A stretch of DNA of 64,000 nucleotides from Couchioplanes azureus (lineage in GTDB: Bacteria; Actinomycetota; Actinomycetes; Mycobacteriales; Micromonosporaceae). Position 1 is the stretch's first letter, and the number at the start of each line of letters is the position of its first letter. This document shows positions 1 through 8,590 of this stretch, piece by piece. Location: contig NZ_BMQY01000001.1 of NCBI RefSeq assembly GCF_014648355.1, positions 1,320,255 to 1,384,254 on the forward strand, read 5' to 3'. Position numbers and translations under genes: made by a program. The notes beneath the pieces were generated by a model. The model saw only the letters and a list, made by a program, of their open reading frames with translations. It was not told the DNA's origin and made no database searches.

Positions 1-96
<96 letters not shown>

Positions 97-103
97 CTGG
101 GAA

Positions 104-154
104 TACACCAACCGGCTACCAGAAGTCATGGCAGCTGGTAGCCGGTCCGGTGTA
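104..154 (+). terminator. Long inverted repeat downstream of serS, probable terminator
   Basis: A perfect 12-bp stem (111-122 with 135-146, arm ACCGGCTACCAG) encloses a 12-nt loop. It is extended outward by TACACC (104-109) pairing with GGTGTA (149-154), which makes a nearly 18-bp stem. A short T run (GTTTT) follows on the + strand. It sits 8 bases after the serS stop and 50 bases before the next start, so an intrinsic terminator for serS is the simplest reading. A protein-binding site is also possible. Confidence 0.55.
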
Positions 155-203
155 CCGTTTTCCTTCCGCCCTCCGCGGGGGTTCGCCACCCTCGGAGGTT
201 CAG

Positions 204-1016
204 ATGGCCCAGCCCGGTCTGCCGAAGCTCATCGCGACCGACCTCGACGGCACCCTCGTCCGCAGCGACGACACCGTGTCCGCGTACACCCATGAGGTCC
301 TGGACCGGGTCCGGGCCGCGGGGATCCGCATCGTCGGCGCCACCGGCCGGGGGCCACGGCTCACCGAGCTCACCCGCAACGACATCCGCGCCGCCGACTT
401 CCTCGTGCTCGCGCAGGGCGGCTGGGTCCTCGACCAGAACGAGGGGCAACTGCTCAGAAACACCCGCCTGCCCGGCCGCGACCTGGCGATCGTCCTGCAG
501 AGCCTGGAAGCCGAGGTCGGGCCGCTCTCCGTCATGGTGGAGGCGCTGGAGCACGACGACGCCCCGCTCTGGGGCGACTACGACCCGACCTGGCGCTACC
601 CGGTGACGGTCGAGCCCCGTACCCGCGACGAATGCCTGACCAGCGACGTGATCAAGGCCTTCGCCCGCTCGTTCGACACCGACGTCGACGAGTTGCTCGC
701 CGCCGCGCAGCGCATCGTGCCGCCGCACGTGGCGACGGTCACCCAGGCCGGCCTGAACTACGTCGAGATCTGCCCGCCGGAGGTGGACAAGGGCACCGGG
801 CTGGCCGTGGTCGCGCAGGCCGTCGGGGTGGACCCGGCGGACGTCCTGGTCTTCGGCGACATGCCCAACGACCTGCCCATGTTCGCCTGGGCCGGGTGGG
901 GCCGGGTCGCCGTGCGCAACGCCCACCCGACCCTGTTGGCGGCGGCCGACGAGGTGACCCTCAGCAACGACGAGGACGGGGTGGCGGTCTTTCTCGACCG
1001 GCTACTGTCGAGGTGA
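204..1016 (+). CDS. HAD-superfamily hydrolase (Cof-like phosphatase), first of a tandem pair
   Basis: A 270-residue cytoplasmic phosphatase of the HAD IIB/Cof type. Motif I is DLDGTL near residues 11-16, where the first Asp is the nucleophile. Motif II is the Thr in GATGR. The C-terminal motif IV is FGDMPND. Such enzymes hydrolyse sugar phosphates, flavin or nucleotide phosphates; the substrate cannot be told from sequence. The ATG at 204 is chosen because GGAGG sits 5 bases upstream; the reading frame is open further upstream but has no Shine-Dalgarno there. The stop overlaps the next start by one base (TGATG), so the two HAD genes should be translated together. Confidence 0.88.
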   Translation: MAQPGLPKLIATDLDGTLVRSDDTVSAYTHEVLDRVRAAGIRIVGATGRGPRLTELTRNDIRAADFLVLAQGGWVLDQNEGQLLRNTRLPGRDLAIVLQSLEAEVGPLSVMVEALEHDDAPLWGDYDPTWRYPVTVEPRTRDECLTSDVIKAFARSFDTDVDELLAAAQRIVPPHVATVTQAGLNYVEICPPEVDKGTGLAVVAQAVGVDPADVLVFGDMPNDLPMFAWAGWGRVAVRNAHPTLLAAADEVTLSNDEDGVAVFLDRLLSR

Positions 1017-1825
1017 TGCATCCGCCATTCCGCCTCGTCGCCTCCGACATCGACGGCACCCTCATCCGCGACGACGGCACGCTCAGTCCCCGTACCATCG
1101 ACGTCCTCGACCGGCTGCACGACCGTGGCGTGCCCGCCGTACTCGTCACCGGCCGGCCCGTGCGCTGGCTGCGCCAGCTCTACGACCAGATGGCCGAGCC
1201 GCTGCCCGCGGTCTGCGCCAACGGCGCCGTGGTCTACGACCCCGACACCGACGAGATCCTGCGGGCCGCCCCGCTCTCCGTCGAACTGCTGCTCGACGTG
1301 ACCAAGCGGCTGCGCGAGGCCGTGCCCGACGTCGCCCTGGCCGTCGAGGTCGAGAACGGCAGAAGCTTCTGGTACGAGGAAAAGTGGCCGCTGCACTGGG
1401 ACGTCGAGCACCAGTCGGTACGGATGCTGACCACGCCCGAGGAGCTCACCACGGCACCGGCGGTGAAGCTGCTGGCCCGCTCCGCGGAGCACGGCCCGGA
1501 CGAGTTCGCCGAGCTGGTCAGCCGCACCCTGGGCGAGCTGGCCGAGGCCACCCACTCCTCCTCGTCGGCGCTGGTGGAGATCTCCGCGGCGGGCGTGACC
1601 AAGGCCGCCGGGCTGGCCTGGCTGTGCGAGCGGGAGGGCATCGACCCGGCCGAGGTGGTCGCCTTCGGTGACATGCCGAACGACCTGCCCCTGCTGGCAT
1701 GGGCAGGCCGTTCCGTGGCGATGGGCAACGCCCACCCCGCCGTCAAGGAGGTCGCCGACGAGGTGGCGCTCACCAACGACGAGGACGGGGTCGCGGCGTA
1801 CCTGGAGCGGTTGTACGGGCTATAG
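1016..1825 (+). CDS. HAD-superfamily hydrolase (Cof-like phosphatase), second of a tandem pair
   Basis: A 269-residue paralogue of the preceding gene with the same layout: DIDGTLIRDDG near the N-terminus, VTGRP as motif II, and FGDMPNDLPLLAWAG in the C-terminal third. The sequence after FGDMPND is almost the same in both proteins, which points to tandem duplication followed by divergence of the cap domain. The start ATG at 1016 overlaps the upstream TGA by one base. Its TAG stop overlaps the convergent bpa stop in a shared CTATAG. Substrate unknown. Confidence 0.88.
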   Translation: MHPPFRLVASDIDGTLIRDDGTLSPRTIDVLDRLHDRGVPAVLVTGRPVRWLRQLYDQMAEPLPAVCANGAVVYDPDTDEILRAAPLSVELLLDVTKRLREAVPDVALAVEVENGRSFWYEEKWPLHWDVEHQSVRMLTTPEELTTAPAVKLLARSAEHGPDEFAELVSRTLGELAEATHSSSSALVEISAAGVTKAAGLAWLCEREGIDPAEVVAFGDMPNDLPLLAWAGRSVAMGNAHPAVKEVADEVALTNDEDGVAAYLERLYGL

Positions 1826-2389
1826 GTACTGCCCGGTCGGGCCGTGGCCCTCGCCGCCCTGGCCCGGCATGCCGGGGATGATGCCGTGCGGTCCCATGGG
1901 CAGCGCCGGACGCCCCTTGCCGCCGCGCATCTGCTCGAGCTGGAGCCGCGCGGCCATCTGCTGAGCGACCAGCGCCGCCTGGATGCCGTGGAACAGGCCC
2001 TCCAGCCAGCCGACCAACTGCGCCTGGGCGATCCGCAGCTCCGCCTCGCTCGGCGGCGTCTCCGACTCGAACGGCAGGGACAGCCGCTCCAGCTCTTCCT
2101 GCAACTCCGGCGCCAGGCCGTCCTCCAGCTCCTTGATCGAACGCTGGTGGATCTCCCGCAGCCGGCCCCGGCTCGCCTCGTCCAGCGGGGCGGCGCGGAC
2201 CTCCTCGAGCAGCTGCTTGATCATGCTGCCGATCCGCATGACCTTGGCGGGCTGCTCGATCAGGTTGCCCGGCTCCTCGGCCTTCATCGTGCCGTCGGAC
2301 TCCACCGTGCCCATGGGGCGGCCGTCGGGGCCCACCACGATGACGGAGCCGTCTTCCTGCTTGTCTGCGGTGTGGGTGTCGTCGCTCAT
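1820..2389 (-). CDS. bpa: Bacterial proteasome activator Bpa/PafE
   Basis: A 189-residue protein of the DUF2587 family. Bpa forms an ATP-independent ring that docks on the actinobacterial 20S proteasome and feeds it unfolded substrates. The C-terminus is TGQYL; this penultimate-Tyr tail (the GQYL/HbYX-type motif also found on Mpa) inserts into the proteasome alpha-ring. The middle (IGSMIKQLLEEVR to ELRIAQAQLVGWLEGLFHGIQ) is the four-helix bundle. I start at ATG 2389 (MSDDTHT); an in-frame ATG at 2398 with GAGG 4 bases upstream is an alternative. The prcBA genes are not in this window. Confidence 0.93.
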   Translation of the reverse strand: MSDDTHTADKQEDGSVIVVGPDGRPMGTVESDGTMKAEEPGNLIEQPAKVMRIGSMIKQLLEEVRAAPLDEASRGRLREIHQRSIKELEDGLAPELQEELERLSLPFESETPPSEAELRIAQAQLVGWLEGLFHGIQAALVAQQMAARLQLEQMRGGKGRPALPMGPHGIIPGMPGQGGEGHGPTGQYL

Positions 2390-2438
2390 GCGATCCATCT
2401 TGCCTCGCGCCGGCCACCGGCCCGCATCAGGCCCTGTC

Positions 2439-3266
2439 TCAGGGGCGCAGTTCGGCGACCGCGCACTTGATGCTGCCGCCACCCCGCTTGAGTTCGCTCA
2501 GCTCGACGTAGACCGGGGTGTAGCCGGCCGCGCGCACCTTCTCGCCCAGCGCCGTGGACTCGGTGTTGAGGATGACGTGGCGCCCGTCGCTGACCAGGTT
2601 GAGGGCGAAGGCCTCGGCGTCGGCGCGGTCGGCGATGACCGCGTCCGGGAAGAGCTGGGCGAGGACCCGCTGCGAAGACTCCGAGAAAGCGCCCGGGAAG
2701 TACGTGACGTTGCGGTCGTCGAGCGCCGCGAAGGCCACGTCGAGGTGGTAGAACGCCGGGTCGACCAGCTTCAGGGAGATCACCGGGCGGCCCAGCACCT
2801 CCTGCGCCTCGGTGTGCGCGGCCGGGTCCGTACGGAAGCCGTGGCCGGCCAGGATCAGGCCGCCGTGTGCGTCCGGCACGTAGGCGAAGTCGCCCTCGCC
2901 CTCGTTGACGTGCTCCGGGTCGGTGAAGGTCCACGGTCCGCCGACGTAGAACTGCCGGTGGGCGGCGGCTTCCGCGGCGCGCTGCGGGTACTTGAAGCGC
3001 GCGCCGTACACCTTGCCGTCGACGGAGAAGGCGCCGTTGGCGGCGTACACCATGTCGGGCAGCCCGGCCACGGGGTCGAGGACGTGGACCGTGTGGCCGA
3101 GGTCGGTCAGGGTGTCCTTGAGCATCTGCCACTGCTTGAGCGCCAGAGCGGGATCAACCGGGACAGTGGTGTCCATCCAGGGGTTGATCGCGTACTCGAC
3201 CGTGAAGTGCTCAGGGGGACACATGAGGTATGTCCTGATTCGCGGCAAGCGCTCCGTGTGGCTCAT
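2439..3266 (-). CDS. ddaH: Dimethylargininase (DDAH), amidinotransferase family
   Basis: A 275-residue enzyme of the pentein superfamily, which hydrolyses N-omega-methylated arginine to citrulline plus dimethylamine. The catalytic Cys268 is eight residues from the C-terminus (SIKCAVAEL) and the His is H174 in FYHLD. The substrate-site motif NEGEGDF is at 121-127, and the N-terminal block MCPPEHF is typical of DDAH rather than of bacterial arginine deiminase. The start at 3266 (MSHTER) matches family N-termini; an internal ATG at 3224 also exists. It is divergent from an Lrp/AsnC regulator 67 bases away, an arrangement common for actinobacterial arginine/ornithine catabolic genes, so regulation by that neighbour is likely. 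Confidence 0.88.
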   Translation of the reverse strand: MSHTERLPRIRTYLMCPPEHFTVEYAINPWMDTTVPVDPALALKQWQMLKDTLTDLGHTVHVLDPVAGLPDMVYAANGAFSVDGKVYGARFKYPQRAAEAAAHRQFYVGGPWTFTDPEHVNEGEGDFAYVPDAHGGLILAGHGFRTDPAAHTEAQEVLGRPVISLKLVDPAFYHLDVAFAALDDRNVTYFPGAFSESSQRVLAQLFPDAVIADRADAEAFALNLVSDGRHVILNTESTALGEKVRAAGYTPVYVELSELKRGGGSIKCAVAELRP

Positions 3267-3333
3267 GCAGTAAAGGGTAGGTACGCTGGGACGACCGAAA
3301 CAGCTCAATCCCTTGCTCGTCGGAGGCGAATCG

Positions 3334-3792
3334 TTGCAGATGGACGCCGTAGACAAGCGAATCATTGCGCTGCTCGTCGCCGACGCCCGCGCCTCGTACG
3401 CGGAGATCGGCGCGAAGGTCTCGCTCTCCGCCCCGGCGGTCAAGCGGCGGGTCGACCGGCTCCGGACCAGCGGCGTCATCAAGGGATTCACGACCGTCAT
3501 CGAACCGGCCGCCGTCGGGTGGACCACCGAGGCCTTCGTCGAGCTCTTCTGCACCGGCCGCACCACGCCCGCCCAGATCACGGTCGCCACCCGGCGCCAT
3601 CCCGAGGTCGTCGGCGCGTACACCGTCTCCGGGCAGGCGGACGCGCTCGTGCACCTGCGGGCCGCTGACATCGGGCACCTCGAGCAGGCCCTCGAACGCC
3701 TGCGGGCCGAGCCGTTCGTCACCTCGACCCGCAGCATGGTCGTGCTCTCCCGGCTCGTCGAGACGCCGACACCGGTGCCCACCGCGAACTAG
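3334..3792 (+). CDS. Lrp/AsnC-family transcriptional regulator
   Basis: A 152-residue regulator with an N-terminal winged helix-turn-helix (DKRIIALLVADARASYAEIG, then SLSAPAVKRRVDRL) and a C-terminal RAM ligand-binding domain. Such proteins sense amino acids. I chose the TTG at 3334 because GGAGG at 3322-3326 is 7 bases upstream; an in-frame ATG follows two codons later at 3340. It is divergent from ddaH, so the shared 3267-3333 region is the likely operator region and arginine-related compounds are likely effectors (inference). Confidence 0.88.
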   Translation: MQMDAVDKRIIALLVADARASYAEIGAKVSLSAPAVKRRVDRLRTSGVIKGFTTVIEPAAVGWTTEAFVELFCTGRTTPAQITVATRRHPEVVGAYTVSGQADALVHLRAADIGHLEQALERLRAEPFVTSTRSMVVLSRLVETPTPVPTAN

Positions 3793-3828
3793 CCGGAACC
3801 GCGGACGGTCACGCCGCGTCCCAACCCC

Positions 3829-5691
3829 ATGTCGCGCCGCTCACTGCTCTGTGCCGCCCTCGCCGTCGCGCTGCCCCTCAGCGGCTGTACGGCGCCATCG
3901 TCGCCGCCCACCCCGCCGCCGCCCGCGCCGGGACCGATGCGGCTGGTCGCCTTCGACTCGTGTCAGCAGCTCGAGGCCGACCTGAAGCGGGCGGCCAAGG
4001 CCAGCGTCGGACCGTACGGGCTCCCGGGGTCCGGCGGGATGGCCGAGCTGTTCGCCAGCGGCGCCCGCACCATGGCCGACAGCGCCGGGGTGACCGCCAA
4101 GGCACCGGGCGGCGCCCCACCGGAGCACTCCGGCACGAACAACCACGAACGGGACGCCGACGAGCCGGACATCGTCAAGACCGACGGGCGCCGGATCGTC
4201 ACGGTCGACCAGGGAGCGCTGCGCGTGGTGAACGCGGCGACCCGTACCCAGACCGCCACGCTCGACCTGCGGCTGCGAGAGGGCAGCGGTCCGCTGGAGC
4301 TGCTCCTCGCCGGCGACGTGGCGCTCGTCCTGGTCCCGGGCGGCTGGGCCGGCTACGCGGCGGACTCCACAACGATGCCCGCCGCCACGAGAACCGAGCT
4401 GATCTCCGTCGACATCTCCGGGCCACCGCAGATCATCAGCCGCTACCGGGCCGAGGGCAGCCTGGTCGACGCCCGCCTCACCGGCAGCACGGCCCGGATC
4501 GTCCTGCGCACCTCGCCGCGGATCCCGTTCCGGGAGCTGCCGGCCGCGTGGGACGACGACGAGCGGATCGAGGCCCAGCGGAAGGTGATCGACCGGGCCC
4601 CGGTCACGGCGTGGCTGCCCTCCTGGGAGGTCACCACCGGCCGGAGCACGTCGAAGGGCACGGCGGACTGCGGGCGGGTCAGCCGGCCGTCCGACTACTC
4701 CGGCGGCGCGCTGGTCAGCGTGCTCACGTTCGACCTGACGAAGCCGGTGCTCGGCAGCGGCGACGCGGTCACGGTGACCGCCGACGGCGACACCGTGTAT
4801 GCCACCGGAAGCAGTCTCTACCTCGCCAACGACCAGCGCTGGCGGGTCGGCTGGTTCAAGGGCGGGGCGGGGATGCCGGTCCGGCAGGAGACCGAGCTCT
4901 ACCGTTTCGTGCTCAACGGCAACCAGCCTCCCGTGTACGCGGCGGCCGGCACCGTCCCCGGCTTCCTGATCAACCAGTACGCGATGTCCGAGTGGGACGG
5001 GCATCTCCGCGTGGCCACGACGAACGAGCAGGCCGGACAGTCGGCCGTACGCGTGCTGCGATCCGACGGCGACAAGCTCGTGCAGACCGGGATGGTGGAC
5101 GGCCTCGGCAAGGGGGAGCGGATCTATTCCGTACGTTTCGTCGGGCCGCGCGGCTACGTCGTGACGTTCCGGCAGACCGACCCGCTCTACAGCCTCGATC
5201 TCGCCGACCCCGCGCGGCCGAAGGTCACCGGCGAGCTGAAGATCACGGGATACTCGGCGCACCTGCAGCCGGCCGGTGACGGCAGGCTCATCGGCATCGG
5301 GCAGGAGGCCGACACGAACGGCAGGATCCAGGGCACGCAGGTCTCGCTCTTCGACGTCGCCGACCCGGCCCGGCCGCGACGGCTCGCCCAGCACCACATC
5401 GCCGGGGGCTACTCCGAGGCGGAGTGGGACCCGCACGCGCTGCTCTGGTGGCCGGCGACGAACCTGCTCGTCGTACCCGTGTCGACGGTCTCGTCCGACG
5501 GCGCCGGCCCGGGCGGCGCGCTGGCGTTGCAGGTCACCGACGCCGGCGTTCGGGAGCTGGCGACGCTGCGGCAGCCGCTGGTCCGCCGCTCGCTGGTGAT
5601 CGGTGACACACTGTGGACGCTCTCCGCCGGCGGCCTGCAGGCGTCGCGCCTGTCCACCCTGGAGAAGCTGGCCTGGCTACCCGCCGTCTAG
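3829..5691 (+). CDS. Secreted beta-propeller lipoprotein
   Basis: A 620-residue exported protein. A lipoprotein signal peptide is clear: two Arg at positions 3-4, a hydrophobic core, and the lipobox LSGC with Cys20. A Pro-rich linker follows. The rest contains repeated beta-strand blocks typical of the beta-propeller domain family (PF09826), for example DADEPDIVKTDGRRI and DPARPKVTGELKITGYSAHL. The molecular role of the family is not established. The stop TAG is shared with the convergent gene in a CTAG overlap at 5688-5691. The gap from the upstream lrp gene is 36 bases. Confidence 0.85.
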   Translation: MSRRSLLCAALAVALPLSGCTAPSSPPTPPPPAPGPMRLVAFDSCQQLEADLKRAAKASVGPYGLPGSGGMAELFASGARTMADSAGVTAKAPGGAPPEHSGTNNHERDADEPDIVKTDGRRIVTVDQGALRVVNAATRTQTATLDLRLREGSGPLELLLAGDVALVLVPGGWAGYAADSTTMPAATRTELISVDISGPPQIISRYRAEGSLVDARLTGSTARIVLRTSPRIPFRELPAAWDDDERIEAQRKVIDRAPVTAWLPSWEVTTGRSTSKGTADCGRVSRPSDYSGGALVSVLTFDLTKPVLGSGDAVTVTADGDTVYATGSSLYLANDQRWRVGWFKGGAGMPVRQETELYRFVLNGNQPPVYAAAGTVPGFLINQYAMSEWDGHLRVATTNEQAGQSAVRVLRSDGDKLVQTGMVDGLGKGERIYSVRFVGPRGYVVTFRQTDPLYSLDLADPARPKVTGELKITGYSAHLQPAGDGRLIGIGQEADTNGRIQGTQVSLFDVADPARPRRLAQHHIAGGYSEAEWDPHALLWWPATNLLVVPVSTVSSDGAGPGGALALQVTDAGVRELATLRQPLVRRSLVIGDTLWTLSAGGLQASRLSTLEKLAWLPAV

Positions 5692-6779
5692 AGGTACATC
5701 CCCGTGCGGTGGTCGTCGCCGTCGGCCGGGGCGGACTTCGCCGGGGCGGGCTTGTCGCCCTCGCCGAAGAAGCGCTTGCCGCCGAACTCGCCGTGCAGCC
5801 GGTCGTCGAGCTCGTCGGCGAGGCCCGTCATGACCTGCACGGCCAGCATCAGGTGGGTGGCCTGGAAGTTGCGGCCGAAGACCGGAATCGAGGCCCAGAC
5901 CGTGTCCTGCGCGCAGTAGAGCCGGCCGATCGGCATGCGGTTGGTGAGCTCGGACAGCTTCACGTACAGCTGCTCGGTCGGCTCGACCTCGGTCAGGATC
6001 GGCGAGAAGACGTCGACCAGCGGCGGATTGTCCCGTACCCGGACGAACACCATCGCCGAGCCCGCCCGGATGCCGATGTCGCCGTCGGTGTCGACCTGGA
6101 GCTGGTCGACCGTGGTCTTGGACATGGTCGCGACCACGGTACGGACCCGCTCCTCGAGCGGCACGACCTCGTCGGCGGCGGTGGCCAGCGCCTCGGAGAG
6201 CACGCCGTCCTCGTCAAGATCGTCGAGGCTGAGCTCCCGGTCGATCGACGGCTCGTGCCGGGCGGTGGCCAGCGGCGCCGTCTCGATCGGCTCCTCGTCC
6301 TCGTCGTGCACGAGGTAGACCAGGAACGCCGGGTGCGGCGCGCCGTACACGTCCCGCAGGGTCCGGGAGACGATCGTGGCCAGCTGCTTCGCGGCATCGA
6401 TGGTGGTCCGCAGCCCGAACGAGTCACCCGAACCGGCCAGCACCCCCGGCGGCGACCAGCCCAGCGCCACCAGATCGGCGACCGACGCGCGATCCATCCG
6501 GAAACCCTCGGGCAGCGCGGCGTTGCCGACCGCGAGCGCCTCGATGACCCCGTCGGGCAGCACCCGGATGCTCACCGAGTACACGGCGGTGCCGGTGCCG
6601 GACGCGGTGGGGTCGAGCGTCAGGTCGACGTGCGCGCCGGCGCTCAGGGTGGGCAGCAGCAGGGCGAGTGACGAGGCGAATTCCCGCCACGCTTCGGTCA
6701 CCTTGGCCCGCAGGTCGGCCGTGGTCGGCTCGTCGAGCAGGACGCCCTCGGGCTGATCAGGAGTGTTCTCCGCCGTCAT
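5688..6779 (-). CDS. YbjN / type III secretion chaperone-like (TY-Chap) protein with a proteasome-type C-terminal tail
   Basis: A 363-residue cytoplasmic protein built from two YbjN/CesT-like chaperone folds. The second half contains DQLQVDTDGDIGIRAG, FVRVRDNPPLVDVFSPIL and LYVKLSELTNRMPIGRLYC, characteristic of this fold. The linker is acidic (EDEEPIE, DDLDEDG). The last residues are RTGMYL, which resemble the TGQYL tail of Bpa at 1820-2389. ATG 6779 is preferred over the GTG three codons upstream because GGAGG lies 8 bases before it. Its partner protein is unknown. Convergent with the propeller gene; monocistronic as far as can be seen. Confidence 0.8.
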   Translation of the reverse strand: MTAENTPDQPEGVLLDEPTTADLRAKVTEAWREFASSLALLLPTLSAGAHVDLTLDPTASGTGTAVYSVSIRVLPDGVIEALAVGNAALPEGFRMDRASVADLVALGWSPPGVLAGSGDSFGLRTTIDAAKQLATIVSRTLRDVYGAPHPAFLVYLVHDEDEEPIETAPLATARHEPSIDRELSLDDLDEDGVLSEALATAADEVVPLEERVRTVVATMSKTTVDQLQVDTDGDIGIRAGSAMVFVRVRDNPPLVDVFSPILTEVEPTEQLYVKLSELTNRMPIGRLYCAQDTVWASIPVFGRNFQATHLMLAVQVMTGLADELDDRLHGEFGGKRFFGEGDKPAPAKSAPADGDDHRTGMYL

Positions 6780-7048
6780 GATCGTCACCTCCGCCCCGTC
6801 ACCCTATCGAGCCGCCGGACCACCTCACGGGCGCGTCTCAATCCCGATCCGTCTTTCCCGGGCCTCCGAGGCGCTTCGATCGGCTCGTGCCGCGGTCTCC
6901 CGTCGCCGTCCGGACCTCGCGGGCGCCGCCTCGGGGGTTTGCATTCGTCGGGCCGCGTTTGCGGTGCCGACGAGTCGCGACTCTCGATCCGCTCCCGTCG
7001 ACAGCGGCCCTCGCTCTCGGGGAGCCTTCCGCACCCGAGCCGGAGCCT

Positions 7049-7423
7049 TTACCGGTCGCCGGTGGGCCAGCTCTTGGCCAGCTCGCTCAGGCGGGCGGCG
7101 ACGTCGGCCGGGTCGGCGCCGCGGCCCACGGCAAGTCCCATCAGGTAGGTCGAGATCGGTGCGCCGGGACGCACGACGTTGTGCGCGACGTCCCGCGCCA
7201 CGTCCAGCACCAGCGCCGTCGCGGATGGTGCCTCCCGTGCCACATCGGTGCTGCCCGGGGCCGCGTCCGCTGCCGGTGCCACATCGGTGCTGCCTGGGGC
7301 CGCGTCCGCTGCCGGTGCCACATCGGTGCTGCCTGGGGCCGCGTCCGCTGCCGGTGCCACGTCGGTGGCGCTCAGGCCGAGTTCTGCCGCGGCCGCCTTG
7401 ATCCATTCGTCGAGGACGTTCAT
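7049..7423 (-). CDS. DUF6457-family protein with a 13-residue triple repeat
   Basis: A 124-residue protein. The ends match the small DUF6457 family found next to mobA-like genes in actinomycetes: MNVLDEWIKAAAAELGL at the start, and VARDVAHNVVRPGAPISTYLMGLAVG toward the end. Between them lie three copies of STDVAPAADAAPG plus a partial fourth, replacing what is normally a short linker. GAGG is 10 bases upstream of the ATG. The family's function is not known. It lies 97 bases downstream of mobA on the same strand, so co-transcription and a link to molybdenum cofactor metabolism are likely (inference). Confidence 0.78.
   Translation of the reverse strand: MNVLDEWIKAAAAELGLSATDVAPAADAAPGSTDVAPAADAAPGSTDVAPAADAAPGSTDVAREAPSATALVLDVARDVAHNVVRPGAPISTYLMGLAVGRGADPADVAARLSELAKSWPTGDR
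7238..7367 (-). repeat. 39-bp in-frame tandem repeat, 3.3 copies, inside the DUF6457 gene
   Basis: Copies begin at 7238, 7277 and 7316 and a partial copy at 7355. Copies two and three are identical and copy one differs by one base. The unit length is 13 codons, so gain or loss of copies keeps the frame. Confidence 0.92.
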
Positions 7424-7520
7424 CGGTGCCGTACCTCGCTGGTCCGCGGGCCGTCATCGGTGCCGCAGCAGTCGTTCACCCGCTCTCCTCCCCGGCACCG
7501 TCCGTGCCGCGAAGCCACGT

Positions 7521-8120
7521 TCACCGGACCCACTCCTCGGCGGTCCGCAGATCGTCGTCGGTGTCGCAGTCGAACCACGGCGGCGGCCCCGGTCGCCGCC
7601 ACGAGACCTCGATGAAGCGCAGATGCTCCAGCAGCGCGTGCATCGACGCGCCGTGCAGGCCCCCACGCTGCTCGGCGAGCTTGCTGACGGCGTCCCGGAG
7701 CGCGCTCGTACGCCACACCCCGCACAACGCCTGCCGGCGGCCCTCCGCGTCGCGGTAGACCGCACCCTCCAGCGGTGCGGACTCGACGGTGAGCCGCAGC
7801 ACGTCGATCGCCTCACCGGTCAGCAACGGCAGGTCGGCGGCGAGCAGCGCGGTGAAGCTGACGTCCCGCGGGACCAGCGCGAGCCCCGCCGCCGTGGCCG
7901 CCACAGGCCCGCCTCCCCGCGGCTCCTCGCTCGTGGAGGCCACCTCGACGGGCAGGTCGGGAGGCACTCGACCGACGACCACCTGAGGATCGGCATCGTG
8001 CACCGCGGCGAGCACACGGGTCAGCATCGACTGCCCGGCCACCGGCAGGGCAGCCTTGTCCGCCCCACCCATCCGACGCGCCGCACCGCCCGCCAGCACC
8101 ACCGCCGCGAATCCCCCCAC
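7521..8120 (-). CDS. mobA: MobA-like molybdenum cofactor guanylyltransferase
   Basis: A 199-residue nucleotidyltransferase of the MobA type. It has the nucleotide-binding signature VVLAGGAARRMGG followed by DKAALPV at the N-terminus and the metal-binding AADLPLL block in the middle. MobA attaches GMP to molybdopterin to make the MGD cofactor used by formate dehydrogenases and nitrate reductases. The C-terminus has WFDCDTDDDL, the usual end of such enzymes. The start is GTG at 8120 with only a weak ribosome-binding site. A DUF6457 gene follows, and fdhD is divergent across a repeat-filled gap. Confidence 0.85.
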   Translation of the reverse strand: MGGFAAVVLAGGAARRMGGADKAALPVAGQSMLTRVLAAVHDADPQVVVGRVPPDLPVEVASTSEEPRGGGPVAATAAGLALVPRDVSFTALLAADLPLLTGEAIDVLRLTVESAPLEGAVYRDAEGRRQALCGVWRTSALRDAVSKLAEQRGGLHGASMHALLEHLRFIEVSWRRPGPPPWFDCDTDDDLRTAEEWVR

Positions 8121-8225
8121 GTACGTACCGTATCCCGCCGCGCCCGCGAGCGTGACCGCGCGGAGCCCGACAACCCGGAGAAGCCGCGCGGATCGGGTCC
8201 GTCAGCGGCCAATTGCCGCAGTTAC

Positions 8226-8590
8226 CGAGGGCGTGAGAGCCGATCCGGACGACCCCGCCTCGCTGTAGCGGACCGCGGCGTGCGAGCCGACCCGGCCTAC
8301 CCCCACCTCGCCACAGCGGACGCCGGCGTGCGACCCGACCCGGCGTCGCCTCGCCGCAGCGGACGGCGGCGGTGCGACCCGACCCGCCTCCCGCCCTCGC
8401 CACAGCGGACGGCGCCGGTGCGACCCGACCCGCCTCTCGCCCTCGCCACAGCGGACGGCGCCGGCGTGCGACCCGGACCGCCTGCCCGCCGCGCCCTGCC
8501 TTGCTTCGCCTCGCGGACATCGGGCGGCGGGCGGCGGCGTGCGGCCTGATCCGGCCGGCCCCTCCTCACCGCAGTGGGGCGGCGGCGTGA
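8226..8590. repeat. Intergenic degenerate tandem repeat, about 46-bp unit
   Basis: The gap between mobA and fdhD (8121-8658) has no convincing gene. Most of it is a degenerate tandem array whose units share CACAGCGGACGGCG followed by a GTGCGACCCGACCC-like stretch. The AGCGGAC core recurs at about 8266, 8314, 8358, 8404 and 8450 with spacings of 44-48 bp, and decayed copies continue to about 8575. GGCGCC palindromes occur within units. Units are not multiples of three and stops occur, so coding is unlikely. Confidence 0.8.

Noticed and set aside
1983..3668. 561-codon + strand frame antisense to bpa and ddaH
   Set aside because: Both minus-strand genes have diagnostic motifs (TGQYL tail, catalytic Cys268). 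The antisense frame is a GC shadow.
6780..7048. A gene between the YbjN-type protein and DUF6457
   Set aside because: Frames here are Arg-rich with no start signal; they are extensions of shadow frames.
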